Below are positions 33,785 through 42,316 of a DNA stretch of 64,000 nucleotides, piece by piece (positions within the stretch are counted from its first letter, which is position 1; each line of letters opens with the position of its first letter). Under the pieces are notes generated by a model. The model worked only from the letters and a program-made list of their open reading frames with translations. It was not told the origin of the DNA and made no database searches. The DNA is from Chromohalobacter canadensis (GTDB lineage Bacteria; Pseudomonadota; Gammaproteobacteria; Pseudomonadales; Halomonadaceae). Location of the stretch: assembly GCF_029544075.1 (NCBI RefSeq), contig NZ_JAJQJH010000002.1, positions 310,001 to 374,000 of the forward strand, in the 5' to 3' direction. Both the position numbers and the translations under genes were made by a program.

Positions 33785-34230
33785 TGGCCGAGGCAGGGCA
33801 ACGGCTGGTACTGGCCTTCGATTTCGGCACGCGGCGCATCGGCGTGGCGGTAGGCAACGAAATGCTGGGCAGTGCCACGGCGTTGGCCCCGTTGCCCGCG
33901 CGTAACGGGATTCCCGATTGGCAGCAGATCGGCCAGTTACTCAAAGAATGGCAGCCGGATCTGCTGGTGGTGGGGCTGCCGCTCAACATGGATGGCACCG
34001 AGTCGGACATGAGCCAGCGCGCGCGCAAGTTCGGTAACCGCCTGCATGGGCGCTTCGGCAAGCCGGTGGAAGTGTTCGACGAGCGCGGCTCCACGCGCGC
34101 CGCCAAACGCATCGCCCGCGACGCCGGGCACCGGGGCAACTATCGCGACGATGGCGTGGACGGCATCGCCGCGCAGTTGATCCTGGAAAGCTTCTTCGCC
34201 GACGACACCTTCCTGCAACGCATGCCATGA
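33784..34230 (+). CDS. ruvX: RuvX/YqgF Holliday junction resolvase-like protein
   Basis: This 148-residue RNase H-fold nuclease is implicated in pre-16S rRNA 5' processing and related to Holliday junction resolvases. Acidic active-site elements are visible: LAFDFGTRRIGVAVGN near residue 12, VVGLPLNMDGTESDMS near 62-77, DERGSTRAA near residue 99 and DGVDGIAAQLIL near residue 122. ATG 33784 overlaps the yqgE stop. Confidence 0.96.
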   Translation: MAEAGQRLVLAFDFGTRRIGVAVGNEMLGSATALAPLPARNGIPDWQQIGQLLKEWQPDLLVVGLPLNMDGTESDMSQRARKFGNRLHGRFGKPVEVFDERGSTRAAKRIARDAGHRGNYRDDGVDGIAAQLILESFFADDTFLQRMP

Positions 34231-34236
34231 CGCACA

Positions 34237-34264
34237 GCGACCGGCCTGGGGCCGGGCCGGTCGC
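34237..34264 (+). terminator. hairpin after ruvX
   Basis: GCGACCGGCC and GGCCGGTCGC form perfect arms around an 8-nt loop, 6 bp after the stop. No T tract follows, but it probably ends the gshB-yqgE-ruvX transcript and faces the convergent permease gene. Confidence 0.6.
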
Positions 34265-34302
34265 AGTGTCATACTTAGCTTAGCTACTCTATCCCTGAAT
34301 GA

Positions 34303-35625
34303 TTAACTCTCCAGATGCAGCTCCGGCGTGGGGCGGCTGAAGCCACGCGTCAGCCAGACCAGCCATGCCAGACCGCACGCCAGCCACGCACTGCCCAGCA
34401 TGATCGCCAGGTGATCCAGGCTCGCCATCAGCCACAGTATCGCGCCCAGGCCGATCAACGGGCAGATCAGGAACCACAAGGTATCCAGCCCGCTGCGACG
34501 GCGTTCCTTCAGGTAGTAGTGAAAGATCACCGAGAGGTTGACCAGGGCGAAGGCCAGGAAGGCACCGAAGTTAATGAAGGATGCTGCCGAGAGCACGTCC
34601 ATGGTCAGTGCCAGCAAGGCGACCAGGCCGCTGAACACCAGTCCGCCCAGCGGCGTGCCGAAACGACTCAGCTTGCCTAGCCAGCGTTTGGGAAGCACAT
34701 CGTCGCGGCCCATGGCATAGAGCAGGCGCGCGCCGCTGGCTTGCGCCGCGATGCCGGAGGCGAACTGGCCGACGACCAGCCCGATCAAGAAGATCGAGAC
34801 GAAGATGTCGCCGCCGATGTTGCGCGCGATCTCATAAGCCGCGGCATCGGGGTTGGCGAAGTCATGCCCCGGTGCGGCGAGCTGCACGAAATACGACACC
34901 ACCACGAAGATCAGTCCCCCGATCAAGGTGATCAACAGGATGGCGCGTGGCAGGGTACGCTGCGGATCCTTGGTTTCCTCGGTCAGCGTGGTGACGGCAT
35001 CGAAGCCCAGAAAGGAGTAGCAGGCCACGGCGGCACCCGCCATCAGCACCGGCAGGGTCGCGGTGGAGTCGGCGCCCAAAAACGGCGTCAGGCTCCAGAA
35101 GGGCTGGCTGGGGTCGCCCAGCACGTAATGCATGCTTAGCCCTACGAACGCGACCAACACCAGGATCTGCACCAGCATCATTACGCTATTGACCGCGCTG
35201 GCTAGTTTGAGGCCGAGGATGTTGATCGTGGTGGTAACGGCGATGAAGGCTAGTAGCCATAACGGCGTGGGTATCGCCGGGAAGGCCGAGTGCAGATAGG
35301 CGGCGCCGATCAGCCAGATCACCATGGGCAGAAACAGGTAATCGAGCAGGATCGCCCACCCGGCGATGAAGCCCAGGCGGTCGTCGATGGCGTGGCGCAC
35401 GTAAGCATAAGCCGAGCCGGCCACCGGGTAAGCACTCGCCATGCGCCCGTAGCTATGAGCCGTGAACAGCATGGCGATCAGCGCCGCCAAGTAGGCGCCC
35501 GAGACGGCGCCCTCCGTGGTGACGGCGAGCACGCCGAAGGTGCCCAGCACGATGATGGGCGTCATGTAGGCCAAGCCGAACAGCACGACCTGGCTCAGGG
35601 AGAGGGTCTTCTTCATTTGGTTCAT
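34303..35625 (-). CDS. APC family permease, PuuP-like
   Basis: This 440-residue amino-acid/polyamine/organocation transporter has 12 hydrophobic segments. The N-terminal LFGLAYMTPIIVLGTFGVLA near residues 15-34 and CYSFLGFDAVTTLTEETKDP near residues 202-221 resemble putrescine importers of the PuuP type. CAGGAGGCGACG precedes the ATG. It lies 65 bp after a nitrilase-family gene on the same strand, suggesting uptake plus hydrolysis of an amide or carbamoyl-amine, divergent from a LuxR regulator. The exact substrate is unproven. Confidence 0.88.
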   Translation of the reverse strand: MNQMKKTLSLSQVVLFGLAYMTPIIVLGTFGVLAVTTEGAVSGAYLAALIAMLFTAHSYGRMASAYPVAGSAYAYVRHAIDDRLGFIAGWAILLDYLFLPMVIWLIGAAYLHSAFPAIPTPLWLLAFIAVTTTINILGLKLASAVNSVMMLVQILVLVAFVGLSMHYVLGDPSQPFWSLTPFLGADSTATLPVLMAGAAVACYSFLGFDAVTTLTEETKDPQRTLPRAILLITLIGGLIFVVVSYFVQLAAPGHDFANPDAAAYEIARNIGGDIFVSIFLIGLVVGQFASGIAAQASGARLLYAMGRDDVLPKRWLGKLSRFGTPLGGLVFSGLVALLALTMDVLSAASFINFGAFLAFALVNLSVIFHYYLKERRRSGLDTLWFLICPLIGLGAILWLMASLDHLAIMLGSAWLACGLAWLVWLTRGFSRPTPELHLES

Positions 35626-35690
35626 CGTCGCCTCCTGTTGTGGTTGTTGCGACTGTTACTGGGTGGCCGGGAGCTGGCCGGGACTCGGGT

Positions 35691-36500
35691 TTAGAAATGC
35701 CAGTAGCGGCCTCGGTCGGTATCCTGGCGTTGGCCTTGCAGGCCGATACGGCAGTCCTTCAGGTAGTCGTAATCACGCCGTGCGTCCTGCAAGCGCTGGG
35801 GGTCGAGTTGTAGCGTGGTGACGCTTTCCTCGCGATCGGCGCGGAACAGCGTCTCGCCGTCCGGGGCGACCAGCGCGCTCTCGCCGGCGAAGGTGAGCCC
35901 CGCGCCTTCGCCCGCGCGGTTGGTCATGGCGACGAAGTAGTGATTGTCCTGGGCGCGTGCCTGGGCGGCGCGGGCGTGCATGGGGCCGTAGGGGTCCATA
36001 TTGCCGTTGGTGACCAGCAGCAGATCGCAGCCGAGTTGTCCCAGTGCGCGTGCGGGCTCGGGAAACTCCAGGTCGTAGCAGATCAACAAGCCGATCTGGA
36101 GACCGCGCCATTCGATGCAACCCACGCGATCGCCGGGGGCGACGAGATCGCGCTCGTCGGGCCACAAATGCGCCTTGCGGTAGCGCAGCGCGATGCCGTC
36201 CTCCGGGGTAATCAAGACGGTGGTGTTGAAGATGTGCTCGCCATCGCGTTCGAGCAAGCCCAGGGCGAGTGCGGTGTCATGCTCGCGGCTGGCGGCGATG
36301 AGCGTGGCGAGTTCATCGCCGTCGAGGCTCAGCGTACGGTCGTCGACGTGGCCGGGCTCGGCAAAGCCAGTGAGGTGCGTTTCGGGAAAGACGATCAGCG
36401 ACGTCTCGGGGTCGGCGTCGCGTAGACAGGCCAGGGTGCGCGAGAGGTTGTGGGCGATATCGCCCTCGCGCCCGGCCAGTTGTGCCAAGGCTATCTGCAT
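35691..36500 (-). CDS. carbon-nitrogen hydrolase (nitrilase superfamily)
   Basis: This 269-residue hydrolase has a complete Glu-Lys-Cys triad: Glu in IVFPETHLTGF near residue 40, Lys in YRKAHLWPDE near residue 109 and Cys in LLICYDLEFPEPAR near residue 141. The family cleaves amides, nitriles or N-carbamoyl compounds; a short single-domain enzyme of this kind often acts on carbamoyl-amines or omega-amides. GGAG precedes the ATG by 7 bases. It is the probable first gene of an operon with the permease. Confidence 0.92.
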   Translation of the reverse strand: MQIALAQLAGREGDIAHNLSRTLACLRDADPETSLIVFPETHLTGFAEPGHVDDRTLSLDGDELATLIAASREHDTALALGLLERDGEHIFNTTVLITPEDGIALRYRKAHLWPDERDLVAPGDRVGCIEWRGLQIGLLICYDLEFPEPARALGQLGCDLLLVTNGNMDPYGPMHARAAQARAQDNHYFVAMTNRAGEGAGLTFAGESALVAPDGETLFRADREESVTTLQLDPQRLQDARRDYDYLKDCRIGLQGQRQDTDRGRYWHF

Positions 36501-36594
36501 GAAAAACTCCGAAGCGTCATTGTGGCTGTGCGGTCATTCGGATGCTCCCTCAGTATCCGCGATCACACAGGCATGACCATTCCCCGACGGGGTT

Positions 36595-36607
36595 ACCCCT
36601 TGGGGGT
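36595..36607 (+). promoter_or_regulatory. palindrome before the LuxR gene
   Basis: ACCCC-TTG-GGGGT is a perfect interrupted palindrome 16 bp before the luxR start, in the gap shared with the nitrilase gene. CCCC/GGGG palindromes are known for some LuxR-type activators of oxidation pathways. Single site only. Confidence 0.35.
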
Positions 36608-36623
36608 GAGCGAGGAGAGCGAT

Positions 36624-37451
36624 ATGACGAGCGACGCAGACGATAGCGAGCAGATGGAAGTACCGAGCGGTCTGGAAAGCGTGGCCTGGCATCGCGCCTT
36701 CGGGGCCTTGGCGGACAAGTTGGATGGCGCCAATTTCTGGCTGGCCACGGTGCGTACCCTGGGGCGTCACGTCGACTTCGATACCTGGGTGGTGCTGATC
36801 TTCCATCATCGCCAGCCGCCGCGCATCCTCGCCGAAAGCGACGAGGACGACGGCGCCGACGAGGCGCTGTTCCAGGATTATCAGCGCGGTCTGTATCTGC
36901 TTGATCCGTTCTATATCGATGCTCGGGACCACGCGCGTGCGGGATTGTACACGCTGGCCGACGTGGCACCGCAGTGCTTTCAGAACACCGAGTACTACCA
37001 GCGTTACTTCCAGCGCAACATCGTCGCCGACGAGGTGCAGTTCAATTGCCCCCTCGATGCTGAACGCACGCTATGCCTATCGTTAGGATCGACCCGCGCT
37101 TACTCGCCCGAGGCGCTCGGCCTTCTGAGTCTGGTGCAGCCGTGGGTGCTGGCACTGATGCGCCAGCGCATGCATTTCGAATTCGAACACGAAGATGGCA
37201 CGCCGCCGGGGCCGCACCCATGGCATCCATCGCCCCAGGCGCCGCGCGACCTGGAATCCCATCAGTCACTGACCGAACGTGAGCGCGAAGTCAGCCAACT
37301 CATGCTGGGTGGCAGTTCGACCAAGGAGATCGCCCGGCGCATGACGATCTCGGTGGAAACCGTGCGCGCCCACAAGAAACATCTTTACGCCAAGCTGGGC
37401 ATCAACTCGCAGTCGGAGCTGTTTGCGTTGTTCTGGCAGGCGCGTCGTTAA
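36624..37451 (+). CDS. LuxR family regulator
   Basis: This 275-residue regulator has a N-terminal region of about 200 residues without a recognised domain and a C-terminal LuxR helix-turn-helix (LTEREREVSQLMLGGSSTKE, then IARRMTISVETVRAHKKHLY, about 216-255). There is no receiver domain, so it is not a two-component regulator. GAGGAGAGC precedes ATG 36624; a longer frame is not needed. It is divergent from the nitrilase-permease pair, the likely target. Confidence 0.9.
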   Translation: MTSDADDSEQMEVPSGLESVAWHRAFGALADKLDGANFWLATVRTLGRHVDFDTWVVLIFHHRQPPRILAESDEDDGADEALFQDYQRGLYLLDPFYIDARDHARAGLYTLADVAPQCFQNTEYYQRYFQRNIVADEVQFNCPLDAERTLCLSLGSTRAYSPEALGLLSLVQPWVLALMRQRMHFEFEHEDGTPPGPHPWHPSPQAPRDLESHQSLTEREREVSQLMLGGSSTKEIARRMTISVETVRAHKKHLYAKLGINSQSELFALFWQARR

Positions 37452-37482
37452 CCTAAGCACGCTGCAGGTTGGCGCCCCAGCT

Positions 37483-38514
37483 TTACAGCGTGCGGTCGTC
37501 GACGCCGAAGGTCGGCGGCACGAACCAGCGCACGTCCTGGGCGTCGCGCTCGATATAATCCTCGACTTGTAGCAGGTTGGCGAAGATCGCCATGCGCATG
37601 GGAATGCCGTTGTCCGCTTGGCGGAAGATGGCCAGACGCGGGTCGCCATTGAGGTCGACATTAAGGTCGTTGGCGCCGGGGCGGCTGTCGCGTGGCAGGG
37701 GATGCATGACGATGGTGGTCGGGGAGCAGCGCTGATCGAGGAAGGCGCGATCGACGATGAAGTCCTGGGAGATGCCGGCGAAGGTCTCCGACATCTCGTC
37801 GGTGAAGCGTTCCTTCTGGATACGCGTGGTATAGATCACGTCGAGGTCGCCGAAATCGTTGGCCAGGCTCTCGCGCTGCTCCACGCGATGCCCGCGCGAG
37901 GTGACCAGGTCGATCAAATGACGTGGCATTTCCAGCCCCGGCGGCGATACCAGCGTGATGCGCAGCGGGTCGAAAAGCGACAGCAGCTTGATCAGCGAAT
38001 GCACGGTGCGGCCGTGCTTGAGGTCGCCGGTCAGCAGCAGGTGCGCGCCTTCGAGACGCTTGCCCAGGCGCGTGAATTCCTTCTCGATGGTGTACAGATC
38101 CAGCAGTGCTTGGCTGGGGTGCTCGCCGGGGCCGTCGCCGCCGTTGATCACCGGAACGCGCGTGGCCTCGGCGAATTCCGCCACGGCGCCTTGGTCGGGA
38201 TGGCGCAGAACGACAGCATCGACATAACCGCCCATCACGCGGCTGGTGTCGTAGAGGGACTCGCCCTTGGCCATCGATGAGAAGGTAAAACCGGTGGTGT
38301 CGCAGACACTGCCGCCGAGCCGCGAGAACGCCGCGTGAAAGCTGATGCGAGTCCGTGTGCTGGCCTCGAAGAACAGGTTGCCGAGCACCGCACCCTCGAG
38401 CACACGGGTCACCTTGCGCCGCTGGGCGAAGGGCTCCATGCGGCCGGCGAGCTGCATCAGGTGCTCGACGTAATCGCGGGACAGGGAATCGACGGAAAGC
38501 AGATGGGAACTCAT
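37483..38514 (-). CDS. pyrB: aspartate carbamoyltransferase
   Basis: This 343-residue enzyme forms carbamoyl-aspartate in pyrimidine synthesis. The carbamoyl-phosphate site EASTRTRISFHAAFSRLGG is near residues 50-68, and HPLPRDS near residue 268 completes it; GGDGPGEHPSQALLDLYTI marks the His-Pro-x-Gln loop. There is no pyrI beside it and no inactive pyrC paralogue behind it, unlike the Pseudomonas arrangement next to ruvX. ATG 38514 is used because the first in-frame start at 38529 has no ribosome site. Confidence 0.96.
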   Translation of the reverse strand: MSSHLLSVDSLSRDYVEHLMQLAGRMEPFAQRRKVTRVLEGAVLGNLFFEASTRTRISFHAAFSRLGGSVCDTTGFTFSSMAKGESLYDTSRVMGGYVDAVVLRHPDQGAVAEFAEATRVPVINGGDGPGEHPSQALLDLYTIEKEFTRLGKRLEGAHLLLTGDLKHGRTVHSLIKLLSLFDPLRITLVSPPGLEMPRHLIDLVTSRGHRVEQRESLANDFGDLDVIYTTRIQKERFTDEMSETFAGISQDFIVDRAFLDQRCSPTTIVMHPLPRDSRPGANDLNVDLNGDPRLAIFRQADNGIPMRMAIFANLLQVEDYIERDAQDVRWFVPPTFGVDDRTL

Positions 38515-38697
38515 CGGTAAGCCTCGCAAGTGGCGCAGGGGGTCGCTGCGCGTAGTGTACGCATACGCGCCGTTGGCTTCATCCGTTGCTTGTAGCCAAC
38601 ACGATGCGGCACCCCGCCGGTGCGGTCCGCTTGGCCTGGGCGCTAGCGACTTCTATGGTAATGAATGTCATATCCCACCATTCAAGGAGCGAATGTC

Positions 38698-39552
38698 ATG
38701 GGTGAGCAACATTTCCCCGCGCAGGAACAAGCCGATCAACCCGGCGATGAACATGCCATGCGGCCCGAGCCCGAGTATATCCGCGACAGTTATCGCGGCA
38801 CTGGCAAGCTCGACGGCAAGGTCGCCATCATCACCGGCGGCGACAGTGGTATCGGTCGCGCCGTGGCGGTGCATTTCGCCCGCGAGGGTGCCAATTGCGT
38901 CGTCGTCTATCTCAACGAAACGCGTGACGCTGAGGATACCCAGGCGCTGGTCGAAGCCGAGGGGCGTGAGTGCGTCCTGGTGCACGGCGATGTCGGCGAC
39001 CCGATGCTGTGCCACCATGTGGTCGATACGACGCTGGCGAGCTTTGGCGCGATCAACATCCTGGTCAACAACGCCGCCGAGCAATACGACTGGAACGACG
39101 TCACACAGATTCCCGACGACCAGGTGCAGCGGACCTTCCAGACCAACGTCTTCAGCCATTTCTACATGGCCAAGCACGCGCTACCGCACATGCACGAGGG
39201 CGACACCATCATCGCCACCTCGTCGGTCAACGCCTTCAAGGGCAACGACACGCTGATCGACTACACGGCGACCAAGGGTGCCATCCAGGGCCTGGTTCGC
39301 TCGCTGGCGATGTCCCTGGTCGACCGCGACATTCGCGTCAACGCCGTCGCCCCCGGCCCTGTGTGGACGCCCCTGATCCCCGCCAGTTTCGACGAGGAAA
39401 AGGTCGCCGGCTTCGGGGGCCAGGTACCCATGGACCGCGCCGGCCAGCCCAGCGAAATGGGCCCCGCCTACGTCTACCTTGCCAGCGAGGAATCTTCCTA
39501 CATGAACGGCCAGACGCTGCATCTCAACGGCGGCGTGATCCTCAATACCTGA
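38698..39552 (+). CDS. short-chain dehydrogenase (YghA-like)
   Basis: This 284-residue SDR has an extended N-terminus (FPAQEQADQPGDEHAMRPEP) like the YghA/general-stress SDR group. The NAD(P) loop is TGGDSGIGRAVA near residues 47-58, then NNAAEQ, catalytic Ser in ATSSVNAF near residue 178 and the YTATK motif near residue 191. AAGGAG precedes ATG 38698 by about 8 bases. The substrate is unknown; homologues are often stress induced. Confidence 0.92.
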   Translation: MGEQHFPAQEQADQPGDEHAMRPEPEYIRDSYRGTGKLDGKVAIITGGDSGIGRAVAVHFAREGANCVVVYLNETRDAEDTQALVEAEGRECVLVHGDVGDPMLCHHVVDTTLASFGAINILVNNAAEQYDWNDVTQIPDDQVQRTFQTNVFSHFYMAKHALPHMHEGDTIIATSSVNAFKGNDTLIDYTATKGAIQGLVRSLAMSLVDRDIRVNAVAPGPVWTPLIPASFDEEKVAGFGGQVPMDRAGQPSEMGPAYVYLASEESSYMNGQTLHLNGGVILNT

Positions 39553-39591
39553 ACCGCGACGGGGCGGCGTCAGTCGCTTTCGGTGAGGCGC

Positions 39592-39885
39592 TCAGGCATC
39601 TACGGGCGCCATCACCTGCTTCAAATCCTGGTAGGCAGCCAGGCCCTCGGGACCGCGTTCACGGCCGATTCCGCTTTTCTTGCCACCGCCCCAGGCCGCC
39701 TGGGGCGGGGCTACCTGGTCTATGTTGGTCCAGATCGATCCTGCCGTGAGATGCCGCGCGATGGCAGATGCCCGTTCGTGACGAGGCTCACCGCCTACGT
39801 GATGTCCGCGTCCTCGGTCACAATGATGGAGGACTTGCCACCCAGCTCGAGCGAGACATTGCGTACTCGCCGCACCGGCAAGCTG
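39592..39885 (-). pseudogene. aldehyde dehydrogenase remnant
   Basis: On the minus strand one frame reads RNVSLELGGKSSIIVTEDAD, the conserved mid-domain of aldehyde dehydrogenases, and then stops. Another frame resumes with AGSIWTNIDQVAPPQAAWGG and KKSGIGRERGP, the usual C-terminus. The N-terminal half and the region between these pieces, including the catalytic Cys, are deleted. Confidence 0.75.
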
Positions 39886-40000
39886 ACCTACCCCAGATTG
39901 CCCCTGAACGCTTATCTCACGTTCGACCGTCTTTGATATGAGGTACATCGGTTGCTCGGTGGCTATGGAACTGAGCAACCTATTCATCATGAATAATTAC

Positions 40001-41050
40001 TTAGGCCTTTTCCCCTAGGGCGGCGATATGCTCCGGCAAGCGCTCATGGGAGCCGTACATGAAGTGGTTCTCCATGCGCTCAGCAAATTGGGTGGCTTCC
40101 GGTTCACGTCCCACCGCCATGGCCACTTCGCGCACGTGCATCGGCGATGCCCCGCAGCATACGCCGAGGTAATTGACCCCCAGGGCATGAGCGTCGCGCG
40201 CAAAGGCGCCGAGCTCGTAACGGTTGCAGAACAGCGGGTCCAGGGCGGTCGGGAAGGCGCGTCCGTGGGGTGCCGGGCAGCTGCATCCCTGATTGTCGGA
40301 GAGGTTGAAGAACGTTGGCTCCTGCTCGGTGGTGCGATAGGTCACCGGCAGTGCCGCCACATGGCAGGTAACGGCGTCGCGAATCTGCTGGATCCAGGGG
40401 CGCATGGTGTCCGGCCCTCTGAAGCAGTTCAGGCCGACCACGCTGGCTCCCTGCTGCTCGAGGGCGACACAGGTTTCCACGATGCTGGGGCCATCGACCA
40501 TGCGGTTCTCGGCCATCGGCGCCAGGGTGACGACGGCAGGCAGCCCCTGGGCCTTGATCGCTGCCAGGGCCGCTTCGGCTTCGCCGGCATAGTAGAAGGT
40601 TTCCGCGATGATGAAATCGGCGCCTTCCTCGACGGCCCATTGCACCATCTCGTCGAACATAGCGCGCACGCTCTGCTGGGCGGCCGGATCTTCCGGGTCC
40701 CAGACGTTGCTGTTGGAAATGTTGCCGGCCATCAGGTTACCGGGCTTTTCATCGGCCACCTTGCGAGCGATCTTCAACGCAGCCCGGTTCAGCGGTTCCA
40801 GCAGCTCTTCCTTGCCGATCACCCGCATTTTTTCGCGGTGGCCGTTGTAGGTGAACGCCTGAACGACGTCCGACCCCGCATGCTGGAAATCGCGATGCAG
40901 CGCTTCCAGAGCGTCTGGGCGCAACAGCGCCACTTCGGGCACGAACTCACCGGCGGAGAGATAACCGCGCCGTTCGAGCTCGAACAGAAAGCCCTCGGCA
41001 CAGATCAGGGGGCCCTGGTCGAGTCGTTGGGTGATCAGGTCTTGCGTCAT
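40001..41050 (-). CDS. betaine/homocysteine S-methyltransferase family protein
   Basis: This 349-residue zinc-dependent methyltransferase of the homocysteine S-methyltransferase family is most like betaine-homocysteine enzymes. Zinc cysteines are visible in VVGLNCFRGPDTM near residue 208 and in the paired-Cys motif YLGVCCGASPMHV near residue 299. The N-terminal AEGFLFELERRGYLSAGEF is typical. In a halophile this would fit turnover of glycine betaine to dimethylglycine with methionine formation, which is an inference. A weak GAGG precedes the ATG. Confidence 0.85.
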   Translation of the reverse strand: MTQDLITQRLDQGPLICAEGFLFELERRGYLSAGEFVPEVALLRPDALEALHRDFQHAGSDVVQAFTYNGHREKMRVIGKEELLEPLNRAALKIARKVADEKPGNLMAGNISNSNVWDPEDPAAQQSVRAMFDEMVQWAVEEGADFIIAETFYYAGEAEAALAAIKAQGLPAVVTLAPMAENRMVDGPSIVETCVALEQQGASVVGLNCFRGPDTMRPWIQQIRDAVTCHVAALPVTYRTTEQEPTFFNLSDNQGCSCPAPHGRAFPTALDPLFCNRYELGAFARDAHALGVNYLGVCCGASPMHVREVAMAVGREPEATQFAERMENHFMYGSHERLPEHIAALGEKA

Positions 41051-41376
41051 GGATGAATGCCTCGGCGGTGGTGTGCGTCTTCAATCGAGGCCGCATTTTG
41101 GCAGCCTCTTGGCTTCCACCACCAATGAAGAATTCCCACCTAAAAGTGAACCAGGCTCATGTTAATAGGGGGTTCTAGTAGGGAAGTGCATACTCTATCA
41201 GCTCTGTCGCTGTAGGTTCCCCGATGATCAGATGGGCGACAGGCGTTATCCTTTGCTGGCCGCCAAGGATGCCAGGTCGTTCATGACGCGGGTGGAAGAG
41301 AAGCCCCAGCCAATCAAGCAACGACAATCAGAGATTTTCAATGAAATGGCTAACGAGACTAAGTTAGCTTGTCTGC
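41051..41376. other. intergenic region without a gene
   Basis: This 326-bp stretch lies between the methyltransferase start and the iclR stop. I see no gene, no riboswitch I can name and no strong hairpin. The promoter of the methyltransferase gene must lie in its left part. A short plus-strand frame at 41232-41420 overlaps iclR and has no coding character. Confidence 0.5.
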
Positions 41377-42207
41377 TCAGTCCTGAGCGCCGGGCAGCCG
41401 CCCGCCCAGTCGTGTCGTGATCTCGCGGGCGGCGCGGCTCACCAGGCCGCCGAGTTCGGCGAGCCGGGCTTCGGGAATGCGTGCGGCGGGACCGGAGACT
41501 GAGATGGCGGCGAGCGGTAGGCCGTTCTCGTCGTGCAGCGTTGCCGCCACGCAGTTGAGGCCGATGGCGTGTTCCTCGCGGTCGCAGGCATAGCCCTGGC
41601 GGCGGATCTCGCCGAGGGCGTCGCGCAGGCGGGACGGGGTGTCGAGGGTATTGGGCGTCACCTTGTCGAGGCCGCGCGTGTGGAGGATGCGCTCGACCTC
41701 GTCGCGTGGCAGCCAGGCGAGCAGGGCCTTGCCGACGCCCGAGGCGTGAAGCGGGGCGCGCGAACCCAGCCGCGTGATCATGCGCATCATCTGCGGCGAC
41801 TCGCTCTGGGCGAGAAACACGGCCATGCCCTGATCCCGGATGCCCAGGTTGGCGGTTTCCTCGGTCTCTGCCGTCAATTGATGCAGGAAGGGGCGGGCGG
41901 TGGCGACGAAATCGCGTGCCTCGAGGAAGGCATTGCCCACGCGGAATGTCTTGGCGTCGATGTGCCACACGCCCATCTCCGCGTCCTGGGCGATGAAGCC
42001 CTGCTGGTGGAGTGCCTGCAGCAAGCGGTGCGTGGTCGACGGGGCCAGACCCACGATCTGGGCGATATCGGACAGGGCCAGCCCACCGGGGGCGGCAGCG
42101 AGCCCTTCGAGGATATTCAGGCCCCGCACCAGCGATTGGCTGTGGCCGCTGGCGGCCTTGCCGTTGCCGGCGGGGCGTCCGACCGTCTTGCGTTTGCTTT
42201 CCGTCAC
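41377..42207 (-). CDS. IclR family regulator (AllR-like)
   Basis: This 276-residue regulator has an N-terminal winged helix (LALSDIAQIVGLAPSTTHRL, about 44-63) and an IclR effector domain with the ASGVGKALLAWLP helix near residue 157 and CVAATLHDENGLPLAAISVS near 220-239. AllR, the allantoin/glyoxylate regulator, is the nearest named model, in keeping with the ureide genes next door. GTG 42207 is preferred because GAGAGAG precedes it and the next upstream ATG (42231) lies inside a perfect palindrome. It is divergent in function from, but in the same direction as, uraD. Confidence 0.88.
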   Translation of the reverse strand: MTESKRKTVGRPAGNGKAASGHSQSLVRGLNILEGLAAAPGGLALSDIAQIVGLAPSTTHRLLQALHQQGFIAQDAEMGVWHIDAKTFRVGNAFLEARDFVATARPFLHQLTAETEETANLGIRDQGMAVFLAQSESPQMMRMITRLGSRAPLHASGVGKALLAWLPRDEVERILHTRGLDKVTPNTLDTPSRLRDALGEIRRQGYACDREEHAIGLNCVAATLHDENGLPLAAISVSGPAARIPEARLAELGGLVSRAAREITTRLGGRLPGAQD

Positions 42208-42229
42208 GCCTGGCTCTCTCTCACGAAGC

Positions 42230-42254
42230 ATTCATGGAAAATTCTTCCATGAAT
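42230..42254 (-). promoter_or_regulatory. perfect palindrome at the iclR start, likely operator
   Basis: ATTCATGGAA-AATTC-TTCCATGAAT has 10-bp perfect arms. The GGAA/TTCC half-sites resemble those of IclR/AllR operators. It lies 22 bp before the preferred iclR start, so autoregulation is likely. Confidence 0.65.
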
Positions 42255-42316
42255 TCCGCTGCCTCGCCAGCCCACCAAAGACGCACGCCGGCGCTCATTT
42301 CGGTGCAGAGTTGCCT

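Noticed and set aside
41051-41376. Possible SAM- or SAH-responsive riboswitch before the homocysteine methyltransferase.
   Set aside because: No conserved aptamer elements could be recognised.
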